Below, one piece after another: positions 33,612 through 41,850 of a DNA stretch of 42,619 bases; the first letter of the stretch is position 1, and each line of letters opens with the position of its first letter. The stretch spans positions 1 to 42,619 of the forward strand of contig CAYZMH010000012.1 in NCBI GenBank assembly GCA_964479445.1, in the 5' to 3' direction. The DNA is from CAYZMH01 sp964479445 (lineage in GTDB: Bacteria > Bacteroidota > Bacteroidia > Bacteroidales > GCA-2748055). The translations under genes and the position numbers were made by a program. Below the pieces are notes generated by a model. That model was not told the origin of the DNA. It saw only the letters and a list, made by a program, of their open reading frames with translations, and ran no database searches.

Positions 33612-34985
33612 TTAGTCGTAACACTGGACCACGCAATTGTTGCAGCGTGAAAGCTCTCCGCGGAGTCTTTTACTGACCAGTCCGGATATCCGGTTTCTTA
33701 ATGGTTCTTCCTTGATCTTTGAGATCACGTCATCGGCAAAGGCATACATAAGCATCAGGCGGGCCTCTTCCCGGGGGATTCCCCGCGACTGCAGGTAGAA
33801 CAGTCCCTGTTCATCGATTTGTCCGACCGTGGCCCCATGGCTGCATTTCACATCATCGGCGTAGATCTCCAGCTGGGGTTTGGTATGCATTTTCGCCTGG
33901 TCGGTAAGCAGCATGTTGTTGTTTGCCTGATATGCTTCGGTTTGCTGTGCATCCTGGTGTACATGGATTTTACCGCTGAAAGCGCCCGTAGCGGCATCGT
34001 CCAGCACCCCTTTATAATGCTGGTCGGAGATACAATGGGGAGCCTGGTGGTCGATGATCGTGAAGTTGTCGACGTGTTGTTGTTTATCAATCAGGAAGAG
34101 TCCGTTTGCATCGGCATCGCATCCTTCATCCTCCAGGGCTACATGGAGGTTGTTCCGTACCTTGCCCCCGTGCAGGGTCACCGTGCTGTGGCGGGATTTC
34201 GAGTCGCGTTTTTGCCGGATCCAGGTATTGGTGACCTGGGCGGCGCGGTTATGCTCATTTTGCACTCTCACTAAATCCAGGTTGGCGTTATCTGCCACAA
34301 AGGCTTCGGTAACCGAATTGGTAAGGTATATGTTAGGAGAGAGCGTGTGATCACATATGATTACATCAGCCTGGCTGCTGCCCTCATTAATAAAAAGGTT
34401 CCGGTGTTGCACCATCTCGTCTTTATCGGAGATGAGCAGGTGGATGATCTGGACCGGTTTATCCAGCACCTGATTTTTCGGTACATAGAGAAAGACCCCG
34501 TCACGTGCGAAGGCGGTGTTAAGCGCCACGAAAGGATCTGATTTGGCGGTGGCATACTGTCCCATGTATTCCCTGACCAGGTCGGGGTATTTCTCCACTG
34601 CGGCCATCAGGCTTCCGAAGATTACCCCGTTGTCCATCTCGGTGAGCCGTTCCCCGGAGCCGGTGTAGAAGTATCCATTCACCACAAGAAGGACGTGGGT
34701 TTCCAGGGCCGGCACATCGCAGCGGAACAGGTCGTTGATATCGAACTCGATCTTCCGGGGCGCGTGATGAATAGTGAGCTCTGCATCAAAAAGGGGCTCC
34801 AGGTGGGTATATTTATAGTTCTCTGCTTTTTTGGGCGGGAACCCGGTTTTCACAAATTCCTCCATTGCCTCCTCCCGCATTTGTGCCAGGAAGGGCGGAT
34901 CCTGCGAGGTAATGGTCTTCCTGTTGTCCAGGTAGAGCTGGTGATATTTCCGGGTAGTATTGAGTTGCTCTGTAACTGTTTTCAT
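33612..34985 (-). CDS. sufD: Fe-S assembly scaffold protein SufD
   Basis: Partner of SufB in the SufBC2D scaffold. The 457-residue protein has a helical N-terminal part to about 110, then the right-handed beta-helix core, and ends in the C-terminal helical domain with LPxExxRL-like GIPREEARLMLMYAF and RGELSRCNNCVVQCYD. Sequence HGATVGQIDEQGLFYLQSRGI near 385-405 is the shared SufB/SufD segment with the conserved His. It lies 11 bases after sufC and 12 before sufS. Distinguished from SufB by length and by lacking SufB's conserved Cys region. Confidence 0.96.
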   Translation of the reverse strand: MKTVTEQLNTTRKYHQLYLDNRKTITSQDPPFLAQMREEAMEEFVKTGFPPKKAENYKYTHLEPLFDAELTIHHAPRKIEFDINDLFRCDVPALETHVLLVVNGYFYTGSGERLTEMDNGVIFGSLMAAVEKYPDLVREYMGQYATAKSDPFVALNTAFARDGVFLYVPKNQVLDKPVQIIHLLISDKDEMVQHRNLFINEGSSQADVIICDHTLSPNIYLTNSVTEAFVADNANLDLVRVQNEHNRAAQVTNTWIRQKRDSKSRHSTVTLHGGKVRNNLHVALEDEGCDADANGLFLIDKQQHVDNFTIIDHQAPHCISDQHYKGVLDDAATGAFSGKIHVHQDAQQTEAYQANNNMLLTDQAKMHTKPQLEIYADDVKCSHGATVGQIDEQGLFYLQSRGIPREEARLMLMYAFADDVISKIKEEPLRNRISGLVSKRLRGELSRCNNCVVQCYD

Positions 34986-34996
34986 ACCGTTCTCTT

Positions 34997-35755
34997 TTAC
35001 GCTTCAACACCTGACTCGTTGCGAAGCCAGTCATATCCTTTCTCTTCCAGTTCCAGGGCCAGTTCTTTACCGCCTGATTTGACGATACGGCCCCCGTAGA
35101 GAACGTGCACCACATCGGGTATGATATAATCCAGCAACCGCTGATAGTGAGTGATCACGATGGTTGCGTTATCGGGTCTTTTCAGTTTATTGACCCCGTT
35201 GGCCACGATTCTCAGGGCATCAATGTCCAGTCCGGAATCCGTTTCATCAAGAATGGAGAGAACCGGATCCAGCAGGGCCATCTGGAACACCTCGTTCTTT
35301 TTCTTTTCGCCGCCGGAGAATCCTTCATTCACCGAACGGTTGGTAAGGTTGGAGTCGATATCCACCAATCCTTTTTTATCCCGCATCAGCTTGAGAAAAT
35401 CCCCGGCTGACAGGGGTTCTTCTTCGCGGTATTTGCGGTGTTCGTTAACCGCGGTGCGGAGGAAGTTCACCATGCTTACCCCCGGTATCTCCACGGGGTA
35501 CTGGAATCCCAGGAACATTCCTTCACGGGCCCGGTCTTCGGGTGCCATTTCCAGCAGGTCCTGACCCCTGTAGATCACTTCCCCCTCGGTTACTTCAAAT
35601 TCCTCCCTTCCGGCAAGGGCGGCTGCCAGGGTACTTTTCCCGGATCCGTTGGGACCCATGATGGCATGCACCTCTCCCGGTTTCACATCAAGATCGATCC
35701 CTTTGAGGATCTCTTTCCCGTCAATACTTACGTGTAAATTCTTTATATATAACAT
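34997..35755 (-). CDS. sufC: Fe-S assembly ATPase SufC
   Basis: ABC-type ATPase that drives conformational change of SufB-SufD during cluster assembly. The 252-residue protein has Walker A GPNGSGKST (34-42), the SufC Q-loop FLGFQYPVEIPGV, signature FSGGEKKKNEV, Walker B LSILDETDSGLD and switch His in VITHYQ. The DETDSGLD form, with Thr-Asp-Ser, is SufC-specific. It lies 26 bases after sufB and 11 before sufD. No membrane domain is expected or found. Confidence 0.98.
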   Translation of the reverse strand: MLYIKNLHVSIDGKEILKGIDLDVKPGEVHAIMGPNGSGKSTLAAALAGREEFEVTEGEVIYRGQDLLEMAPEDRAREGMFLGFQYPVEIPGVSMVNFLRTAVNEHRKYREEEPLSAGDFLKLMRDKKGLVDIDSNLTNRSVNEGFSGGEKKKNEVFQMALLDPVLSILDETDSGLDIDALRIVANGVNKLKRPDNATIVITHYQRLLDYIIPDVVHVLYGGRIVKSGGKELALELEEKGYDWLRNESGVEA

Positions 35756-35781
35756 AGCTGTTTCTTCGTTTCACTATTCGA

Positions 35782-37230
35782 TTATCCAACACTTCCTTCC
35801 AGGGAGATCTGCAGCAGTTTCTGGGCTTCCACCGCAAACTCCATGGGCAATTTATTGATCACCTCTTTTGCGTATCCGTTCACGATCAAACCAATAGCCG
35901 TTTCCGTATCGATTCCCCGCTGATTGCAATAGAAGATCTGGTCTTCGCCGATTTTCGAGGTGGTGGCCTCGTGTTCCACTACGGCCGAGTCGTTATCCAC
36001 TTCCAGGTAGGGGAAGGTATGGGCCCCGCACCTGTCCCCCAGCAGGAGGCTGTCGCACTGACTGAAATTCCGTGCGTTTTTGGCACCTTTCAGCACTTTT
36101 ACCAATCCGCGGTAGGAGTTTTCGCTCACTCCTGCACTGATTCCCTTGGAGACCACGATGCTTTTGGTGTTTTTACCGATATGGGTCATTTTGGTCCCGG
36201 TATCAGCCTGCTGGTGGTTATTGGTCACTGCCACGGAGTAGAACTCCCCCACCGAATTATCGCCGCGCAGGATACAGCTGGGATATTTCCAGGTAATGGC
36301 TGAGCCTGTCTCCACCTGTGTCCAGGAGATCTTGCTGTTGTCTCCCTTGCAAATACCACGCTTGGTCACAAAATTATAGACACCGCCTTTTCCCTCCTTG
36401 TTACCGGGGTACCAGTTCTGCACCGTGGAGTATTTCACCTCGGCATTTTCAAGCGCCACAATCTCCACGATCGCAGCGTGCAACTGGTTTTCATCCCGCC
36501 TCGGTGCGGTGCAGCCCTCCAGGTAACTGACGTAAGAGTCATCCTCCGCTATAATGAGGGTACGCTCAAACTGTCCCGTATTGGCCGCATTGATCCGGAA
36601 ATAGGTGGAGAGTTCCATGGGACACTTCACACCTTTCGGGATATAGCAGAAAGATCCGTCACTGAAGACGGCCGAGTTGAGCGCGGCAAAGTAATTATCG
36701 GTATACGGAACGACCGTTCCCATATATTTTTTGACCAGGTCTGGATAGTTCAGTACCGCTTCGCTGAACGAACAGAAGATGATCCCCAGGTCGGCCAGGG
36801 TCTCCTGGAAGGTGGTTTTCACCGACACGCTGTCCATCACCGCATCCACGGCCACCCCGGCAAGCTGTTTCTGCTCCTCCAGCGGGATCCCCAGCTTGTT
36901 GAAGGTGTCGAGCAGTTCGGGATCCACCTCATCCAGGCTGTTCAGACTGGCTTTTTGTTTGGGGGCCGCGTAATAGATAATGTCCTGGTAATTGATCTCC
37001 GGCACATCCAGGTGAGCCCATTCGGGCATTTTCATGGTTTGCCAGTTCCGGTAGGCCTTCAGCCGGAATTCGGTGAGCCATTCGGGCTCCTTCTTCTTTT
37101 TGGAAATCGCACGAACAATATTTTCATTCAGCCCCCTGGGCAGGGTATCTGTTTCGATCAGGGTTTCAAATCCGTATTTGTATTCTCCGCCTGTAACTTC
37201 GTTCAGGATCTTGTCTTGTTCACTGGCCAT
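35782..37230 (-). CDS. sufB: Fe-S assembly scaffold protein SufB
   Basis: Core scaffold on which Fe-S clusters are built. The 482-residue protein shows PEWLTEFRLKAYRNWQTMKMPEW near residues 52-75, FCYIPKGVKCPMELSTYFRIN, the CTAPRRDENQLHAAIVE region, and SQCDSLLLGDRCGAHTFPYLEV with the conserved Cys and downstream SKIGEDQIFYCNQRGI. First gene of the suf operon, with a GGAGG ribosome-binding sequence seven bases upstream and a perfect TAnnTTTG promoter element about 60 bases upstream. Divergent from thiL. Confidence 0.98.
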   Translation of the reverse strand: MASEQDKILNEVTGGEYKYGFETLIETDTLPRGLNENIVRAISKKKKEPEWLTEFRLKAYRNWQTMKMPEWAHLDVPEINYQDIIYYAAPKQKASLNSLDEVDPELLDTFNKLGIPLEEQKQLAGVAVDAVMDSVSVKTTFQETLADLGIIFCSFSEAVLNYPDLVKKYMGTVVPYTDNYFAALNSAVFSDGSFCYIPKGVKCPMELSTYFRINAANTGQFERTLIIAEDDSYVSYLEGCTAPRRDENQLHAAIVEIVALENAEVKYSTVQNWYPGNKEGKGGVYNFVTKRGICKGDNSKISWTQVETGSAITWKYPSCILRGDNSVGEFYSVAVTNNHQQADTGTKMTHIGKNTKSIVVSKGISAGVSENSYRGLVKVLKGAKNARNFSQCDSLLLGDRCGAHTFPYLEVDNDSAVVEHEATTSKIGEDQIFYCNQRGIDTETAIGLIVNGYAKEVINKLPMEFAVEAQKLLQISLEGSVG

Positions 37231-37290
37231 ATCAACCTCCTCAAAAACTTGCTAACTCAATGGTTTATATAGATTAATTCAAAATAATCG

Positions 37291-37298
37291 CAAATATA
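37291..37298 (-). promoter_or_regulatory. candidate Bacteroidota -7 element of the suf operon
   Basis: Minus-strand TATATTTG fits TAnnTTTG exactly, about 60 bases before the sufB ATG. It lies in the 131-base divergent region and is only 14 bases from the opposing element, so suf and thiL promoters may interfere. No clear -33 TTTG is seen. Confidence 0.5.
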
Positions 37299-37312
37299 CA
37301 AAAAGTTGTTGT

Positions 37313-37320
37313 TACATTTG
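37313..37320 (+). promoter_or_regulatory. candidate Bacteroidota -7 element of thiL
   Basis: TACATTTG fits TAnnTTTG exactly, 41 bases before the thiL ATG, which is also preceded by an AAGGAG ribosome-binding sequence. It is divergent to and close beside the suf promoter element. Confidence 0.45.
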
Positions 37321-37361
37321 TGGAACACCCATGAATTATGATTGTTCACTAAGGAGATACT

Positions 37362-38426
37362 ATGTCGAAGAAAGAGATTCGCTCCATTGATGAGCTTGGA
37401 GAATTTGGTCTGATCGACCATATGACAAAGGATGTAAAAAGGTACCAGGAGAGCACGGTTACGGGCGTGGGCGATGATGCTGCTGTGATCGATAACGGTA
37501 AGGAGTACCAGGTGGTGACCACAGACATGTTGTTGGAGGGGGTGCATTTTGACCTTACCTATACGCCCCTGATGCACCTGGGGTACAAATCGGTGGTGGT
37601 GAACCTCTCCGATGTATACGCCATGAATGGGGTTCCCCGGCAGATCACGGTTTCACTGGGACTCTCGGGTAAGTTTTCGGTGGAAGCTGTGGAGGAGTTC
37701 TTCACCGGTGTGAAAAAGGCGTGTGAGATGTACAAGGTTGACCTGGTGGGGGGGGATACGACCGCCTCCATGACCGGCATGGTCATATCGGTAACGGCTA
37801 TCGGGGCAGTTCCCAGGCAGGAGATCGTGTACCGGAAGGGAGCGCTCAAGAACCAGTTGGTCTGTGTATCGGGAGACCTGGGAGCGGCCTACATGGGACT
37901 CAAGGTGCTGGAGCGGGAGAAGAAGGTTTACCAGGAGGATGCATCCATCCAGCCTGATCTATCGGGATACGCTTACATAGTGGGACGCTTCCTGAAGCCT
38001 GAAGCCCGGGTGGATGTTTTGCTTGCGCTCCGGGATAAGGGCATACGCCCGACCTCGATGATCGATATCAGCGACGGACTCTCCTCCGAGCTCCTCCACA
38101 TCTGCAAGCGGTCAGCGTGTGGATGCCAGGTATACCAGGACAAGATCCCGGTGCGCGAAGAGACCACCGATGCGGCGGAGGAGTTCCAGATGGAACCCCT
38201 GGTGGCCGCGTTACACGGCGGGGAGGATTACGAGTTACTGTTTACTGTTCCGATCAATGATTTTGAAAAGGTTGAGAAAATTCCCGGGATCAGTGTCATT
38301 GGCAATATCACCGGGGAGAAGGACCCGCCCGTGCTGGTCACCAATGATGGCAAAGCGATCATGCTGCAGGCCCAGGGCTGGGATGCTTATGGCGAACAGA
38401 AAAAGGATGATGAAAAGAACGGTTAA
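37362..38426 (+). CDS. thiL: thiamine-monophosphate kinase
   Basis: Phosphorylates thiamine monophosphate to the active cofactor thiamine diphosphate. The 354-residue protein follows the ThiL/PurM fold: GVGDDAAVI near residue 35, TTDMLLEGVHF, YKSVVVNLSDVYAMNGVP, LVGGDTTAS, then ISDGLSSELLHI and LHGGEDYELLFTVP. These are the ATP- and Mg2+-binding Asp-rich loops, all kept. The C-terminus is Lys/Asp-rich. An AAGGAG sits just before the ATG. Its stop overlaps the lpxA stop from the other strand by three bases (TTAA). No other thiamine genes are close, though a YjbQ gene lies 8 kb away. Confidence 0.96.
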   Translation: MSKKEIRSIDELGEFGLIDHMTKDVKRYQESTVTGVGDDAAVIDNGKEYQVVTTDMLLEGVHFDLTYTPLMHLGYKSVVVNLSDVYAMNGVPRQITVSLGLSGKFSVEAVEEFFTGVKKACEMYKVDLVGGDTTASMTGMVISVTAIGAVPRQEIVYRKGALKNQLVCVSGDLGAAYMGLKVLEREKKVYQEDASIQPDLSGYAYIVGRFLKPEARVDVLLALRDKGIRPTSMIDISDGLSSELLHICKRSACGCQVYQDKIPVREETTDAAEEFQMEPLVAALHGGEDYELLFTVPINDFEKVEKIPGISVIGNITGEKDPPVLVTNDGKAIMLQAQGWDAYGEQKKDDEKNG

Positions 38427-39220
38427 TTATCGTTGTTTTTTCCGTCGAAGTAGCCCCGGATGATCCCGCGCTTGGAATCCCGGACAAAAAGAATGATCTC
38501 GTCCCGCTCATTGGAGGCGGGCAGGTTTGCTTCCACAAAATCGATGGCGTCGGAAATGTTGAGTCCGCGCTGGTAGATAATCCGGTAGACCTCCTGTATG
38601 GCAAAGATGGTGTCATTATTGAAATTCCGGCGGCGGAGCCCGATGGAGTTGATCCCTGTAAAGGAGAGCGGATCACGCCCGGCAAGGCAGTAAGGGGGTA
38701 CATCCTTGGTAACCTTGGATCCGCCCTGGATCATTACATGGGCTCCGATGCGTACGAATTGGTGCACCAGGCTACCCGGACTGATAATAGCCCAGCTGTC
38801 CACATCCACCTCCCCGGCCAGTCCGGCATAGCTACCCATGATCACCCGGTCTCCCAGGATGCTGTCGTGGGCAATATGTACGTAAGACATGATGAGGCAA
38901 TCGCTGCCGATAGCTGTTTTGTTCCTGGCCCTGGTTCCTTTATTTACCGTTACATACTCCCTGATGATGGTATTATCTCCGATCTCAACAGTGGTATACT
39001 CTCCCTGGAACTTGAGATCCTGGGGTTCCCCGGCTATGACGGCCCCGGGATAGATCTGGCAGTTCTTCCCGATGCGTGATCCATTCATGATGATGGCGTG
39101 TGGTCCGATCCATGTACCGTCCCCGATCTCCACATCCTCATTGATAGTGGCAAAGGGTTCCACGACGACATCCTTGCCGATTTTAGCGTTGGGGTGGATA
39201 ATTGCTTGTGGTTGAATCAT
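38423..39220 (-). CDS. lpxA: acyl-ACP--UDP-N-acetylglucosamine O-acyltransferase
   Basis: First enzyme of lipid A synthesis: adds a 3-hydroxyacyl chain to UDP-GlcNAc. The 265-residue protein begins with left-handed beta-helix hexapeptides (IIHPNAKIGKDVVVEPFATI onward), carries the catalytic His in MSYVHIAHDSILGD, and ends with an alpha-helical domain (FNNDTIFAIQEVYRIIYQRGL). Length matches LpxA (about 260), not LpxD. It starts four bases after the lpxC/fabZ gene and runs tail to tail into thiL. Confidence 0.97.
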   Translation of the reverse strand: MIQPQAIIHPNAKIGKDVVVEPFATINEDVEIGDGTWIGPHAIIMNGSRIGKNCQIYPGAVIAGEPQDLKFQGEYTTVEIGDNTIIREYVTVNKGTRARNKTAIGSDCLIMSYVHIAHDSILGDRVIMGSYAGLAGEVDVDSWAIISPGSLVHQFVRIGAHVMIQGGSKVTKDVPPYCLAGRDPLSFTGINSIGLRRRNFNNDTIFAIQEVYRIIYQRGLNISDAIDFVEANLPASNERDEIILFVRDSKRGIIRGYFDGKNNDN

Positions 39221-39224
39221 ATTA

Positions 39225-40628
39225 TTAATCGATGTTTTTTTCTTTTACAACCTGGGCCATAAGTTCCCCTTCGGTTACCATTTTGTCGCCCACGTAGATC
39301 TCTCCGTACATATGAGCAATTCCACGGCGGATTGGTTGCAAAAGATCCATTTTTAAGATGAGGGTATCCCCCGGAACCACTTTTTGTTTGAACTTGACCT
39401 TGTCGATCTTGAGAAAGTAGGTGGAGTAGTTTTCGGGATCATCCACCGTGCTCAGCACCAGCATGCCACCGGCCTGGGCCAGGGCTTCGATCTGCAGCAC
39501 CCCGGGCATAATGGGTTCGGTAGGGAAGTGGCCTACAAAAAAGGGCTCGTTCATGGTTACATTTTTGATGCAGACCACGCGTTTGTCGTCGAGGTAGATG
39601 GTTTTATCGATGAGCAGGAACGGGGGCCGGTGAGGCAGCCGATCCCGCACTTCGTTGATGTCGTAAACGGGTTGTATGTTTGGATTGTAAACCGGTACCT
39701 GTGATTTGGAGGCAACTTTTTTCATAACCTGGCGCAGTTCCTTGGCAAATTCGGTATTGGCATGGTGTCCGGGTCGCGTCGCAATGATCCTTGCTTTAAA
39801 CCAGCGACCCACCAGGGCCAGGTCGCCTACCATATCCAGCAGTTTGTGACGAGCCGGTTCGTTAGGGAACCGCAGGTCCACGTTGTTGAGGATCCCCTCG
39901 GGCTGCACCTCCATTTTGGGCTTATTGAAGAGTTCTGCCAGGTGATCCAGTTCATCCTGCGATACCTGCCTGTCTACGATCACGATGGCATTATCCAGGT
40001 CTCCCCCTTTTATCAGGTTGTTTTGGGCCAGGTACTCCAGTTCATGGAGAAAAACAAACGTACGGCAGGGGGCGACCTCCGAGGAGAAGTTGGTGATGTC
40101 GTCCAGGGAAGCATACTGATTTCCCAGCACCTTGGAGTTGTAATCGATCAGCACATTGATGCTCTGGATCTTATCGGGATAAGCAATGATGTGGATGTTC
40201 TTCTCTTCATCGTAGTACTCCACTTTCTCCTTGAGGATGAAATATTTCCGGTCGGTCTTTTGTTCCCTGGATCCCACTCGTGCGATTTCCTCCACGTACT
40301 CCCGCGCGCTTCCATCCATGATGGGAGTCTCCGGTCCGTCAATCTCAATCAGTACATTGTCCAGGCTCATACCCGCGCAGGCTGCCAGGACATGTTCCAC
40401 GGTAGCCACCCTGACCCCATTTTCTTCGATGGTTGTACCGCGCGATGTATCCACCACATTTTCGGCCAGTGCATTGACCAGGGGTTGGCCGTCCAGGTCG
40501 GTGCGCCTGAACATGTAACCGTGTGATTCTGCAGCGGGATGGAAGGTCAGGTTAACGTCCAGTCCGGTATGCAGGCCTTTTCCTTTAAAGGATACCGGTT
40601 CGTTAAGGGTTCGTTGCTTTTCAGCCAT
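39225..40628 (-). CDS. lpxC: fused UDP-3-O-acyl-GlcNAc deacetylase / 3-hydroxyacyl-ACP dehydratase (LpxC-FabZ)
   Basis: Two-domain enzyme typical of Bacteroidota and Chlorobi relatives. Residues 1 to about 305 are LpxC, the committed step of lipid A synthesis: GKGLHTGLDVNLTFHPA, EHVLAACAGMSLDNV with the zinc-binding His, and HKLLDMVGDLALVG with the remaining His/Asp zinc ligands. Residues about 320-467 are FabZ, which makes unsaturated acyl-ACP: LPHRPPFLLIDK, then GHFPTEPIMPGVLQIEALAQAGG with catalytic His and Glu. The fusion joins the competing uses of 3-hydroxyacyl-ACP. It lies four bases before lpxA and 104 after lpxD, with a likely promoter in that gap. Confidence 0.97.
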   Translation of the reverse strand: MAEKQRTLNEPVSFKGKGLHTGLDVNLTFHPAAESHGYMFRRTDLDGQPLVNALAENVVDTSRGTTIEENGVRVATVEHVLAACAGMSLDNVLIEIDGPETPIMDGSAREYVEEIARVGSREQKTDRKYFILKEKVEYYDEEKNIHIIAYPDKIQSINVLIDYNSKVLGNQYASLDDITNFSSEVAPCRTFVFLHELEYLAQNNLIKGGDLDNAIVIVDRQVSQDELDHLAELFNKPKMEVQPEGILNNVDLRFPNEPARHKLLDMVGDLALVGRWFKARIIATRPGHHANTEFAKELRQVMKKVASKSQVPVYNPNIQPVYDINEVRDRLPHRPPFLLIDKTIYLDDKRVVCIKNVTMNEPFFVGHFPTEPIMPGVLQIEALAQAGGMLVLSTVDDPENYSTYFLKIDKVKFKQKVVPGDTLILKMDLLQPIRRGIAHMYGEIYVGDKMVTEGELMAQVVKEKNID

Positions 40629-40670
40629 GGTATAATGCTAATTTTTCGAATGATCGTTAAAAAAACGCCC

Positions 40671-40678
40671 GAAAGATA
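40671..40678 (-). promoter_or_regulatory. candidate promoter upstream of lpxC/fabZ
   Basis: Minus-strand TATCTTTC, one mismatch from TAnnTTTG, lies about 43 bases before the lpxC ATG; TTCG, close to the -33 TTTG, sits 21 bases further upstream. This would give lpxC/fabZ-lpxA its own transcript. A 6-bp AACAGG/CCTGTT inverted repeat (40702-40727) just after lpxD may be a weak terminator. Confidence 0.35.
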
Positions 40679-40732
40679 CAAAAATTAGTAAAAACCTTTC
40701 GAACAGGCAATCTTTTAACATCCTGTTTATAA

Positions 40733-41788
40733 CTAACCTTCCCTGTTGTCTTTATTTTCCCTGATTGTTTTCATCTCCCTTTCCAGCTGGATGATCTGGT
40801 TGCGGAGCTCAGGCAGCTTTTTGAAGAGCAGGTAGCTCTTCTGGTAGGGTGCAAAGTCGAAGGTGGGCGATCCCTGGAGGATTTTCCCTTCCTCTTTTAT
40901 ATCTTTTGTAACACCCGATTGTGCGGCGATGCGGGTATTATCTGCAATATGGATGTGACCGATCAGTCCGACCTGCCCCCCGAACATACAGTTTTTCCCC
41001 ACTTTGGTGGAACCCGCGATTCCGGTTTGACCTGCAATCACCGTATTTTCACCGATCTCCACGTTATGCGCGATCATCACCAGGTTATCGAGCTTCACCC
41101 CGTTACGGATGACCGTGGAGCCCATGGTTGCCCGGTCGATGGTGGTATTGGCACCCACTTCCACCCGGTCTTCCAGGATAACGGTACCCAGTTGCGGGAT
41201 CTTCTGGTAATTATTCTCGGGGTTGGGAGCGAAACCGAACCCGTCTGCCCCCACCACCGATCCGGCATGCAGCACACAATCGGACCCGATGGTGCAGTCG
41301 TGGTAAACCTTCACCCCGGGGTAGAGGATGGTATTGTCGCCGATCACGGTGTTGTCGCCTATAAAGACCTGGGGGTAGATCTGTACATTATCCCCGATCT
41401 TTGCATTATCCCCGATCACCGCCCAGGCGCCTACGTAGGGGTTATCTCCCAGTGTGGCCGATTCGCTGATGCTGGATTGTTTATGGATCCCCTGTTTTTT
41501 GGGCTTGCTCTGTTCATAGAGATTGAGCAGGGCGGCAAATGCTTCATAGGCATTCTCCACCCTGACCAGGGTGGCCTTCACCTTTTTCTGGGGAGTAAAA
41601 TCTTTGTTTACTATAATGATCGAAGAGTCGGATTCATAGATGAAGCGTTCATACTTTGGATTGGCCAGGAATGAAAGGGTTCCGGGCTTACCCTCTTCGA
41701 TCTTTGCTACATCGTTTACCGTGGCTTCGGGGTCGCCTTCAATAGTCCCTTTCAGGAAGTCGGCAATTACCTTTGCTGAAAAATTCAT
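40733..41788 (-). CDS. lpxD: UDP-3-O-acylglucosamine N-acyltransferase
   Basis: Third step of lipid A synthesis: adds the N-linked hydroxyacyl chain. From Met at 41788 it has 351 residues; the longer frame from 41848 adds 20 residues that the family lacks. MNFSAKVIADFLKGTIEGDP is the usual N-terminal uridine-binding domain. The hexapeptide beta-helix runs from about 95 to 300, with HCT-like VYHDCTIGSDCVLHAGSVVG and the catalytic His in MIAHNVEIGENTVIAG. The C-terminal helix is Glu/Arg-rich. It follows the HD-domain gene by about 62 bases. Confidence 0.96.
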   Translation of the reverse strand: MNFSAKVIADFLKGTIEGDPEATVNDVAKIEEGKPGTLSFLANPKYERFIYESDSSIIIVNKDFTPQKKVKATLVRVENAYEAFAALLNLYEQSKPKKQGIHKQSSISESATLGDNPYVGAWAVIGDNAKIGDNVQIYPQVFIGDNTVIGDNTILYPGVKVYHDCTIGSDCVLHAGSVVGADGFGFAPNPENNYQKIPQLGTVILEDRVEVGANTTIDRATMGSTVIRNGVKLDNLVMIAHNVEIGENTVIAGQTGIAGSTKVGKNCMFGGQVGLIGHIHIADNTRIAAQSGVTKDIKEEGKILQGSPTFDFAPYQKSYLLFKKLPELRNQIIQLEREMKTIRENKDNREG

Positions 41789-41850
41789 GGATCGGTATTT
41801 TCTGGTTACCAGGCGAAAAAGAGGTCGTTGCGCTTTTTCAAGCGCCAAAG

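Noticed and set aside
39762..40526. 254-codon open frame antisense to lpxC/fabZ
   Set aside because: No recognisable domain and no start context; LpxC motifs cover the other strand.
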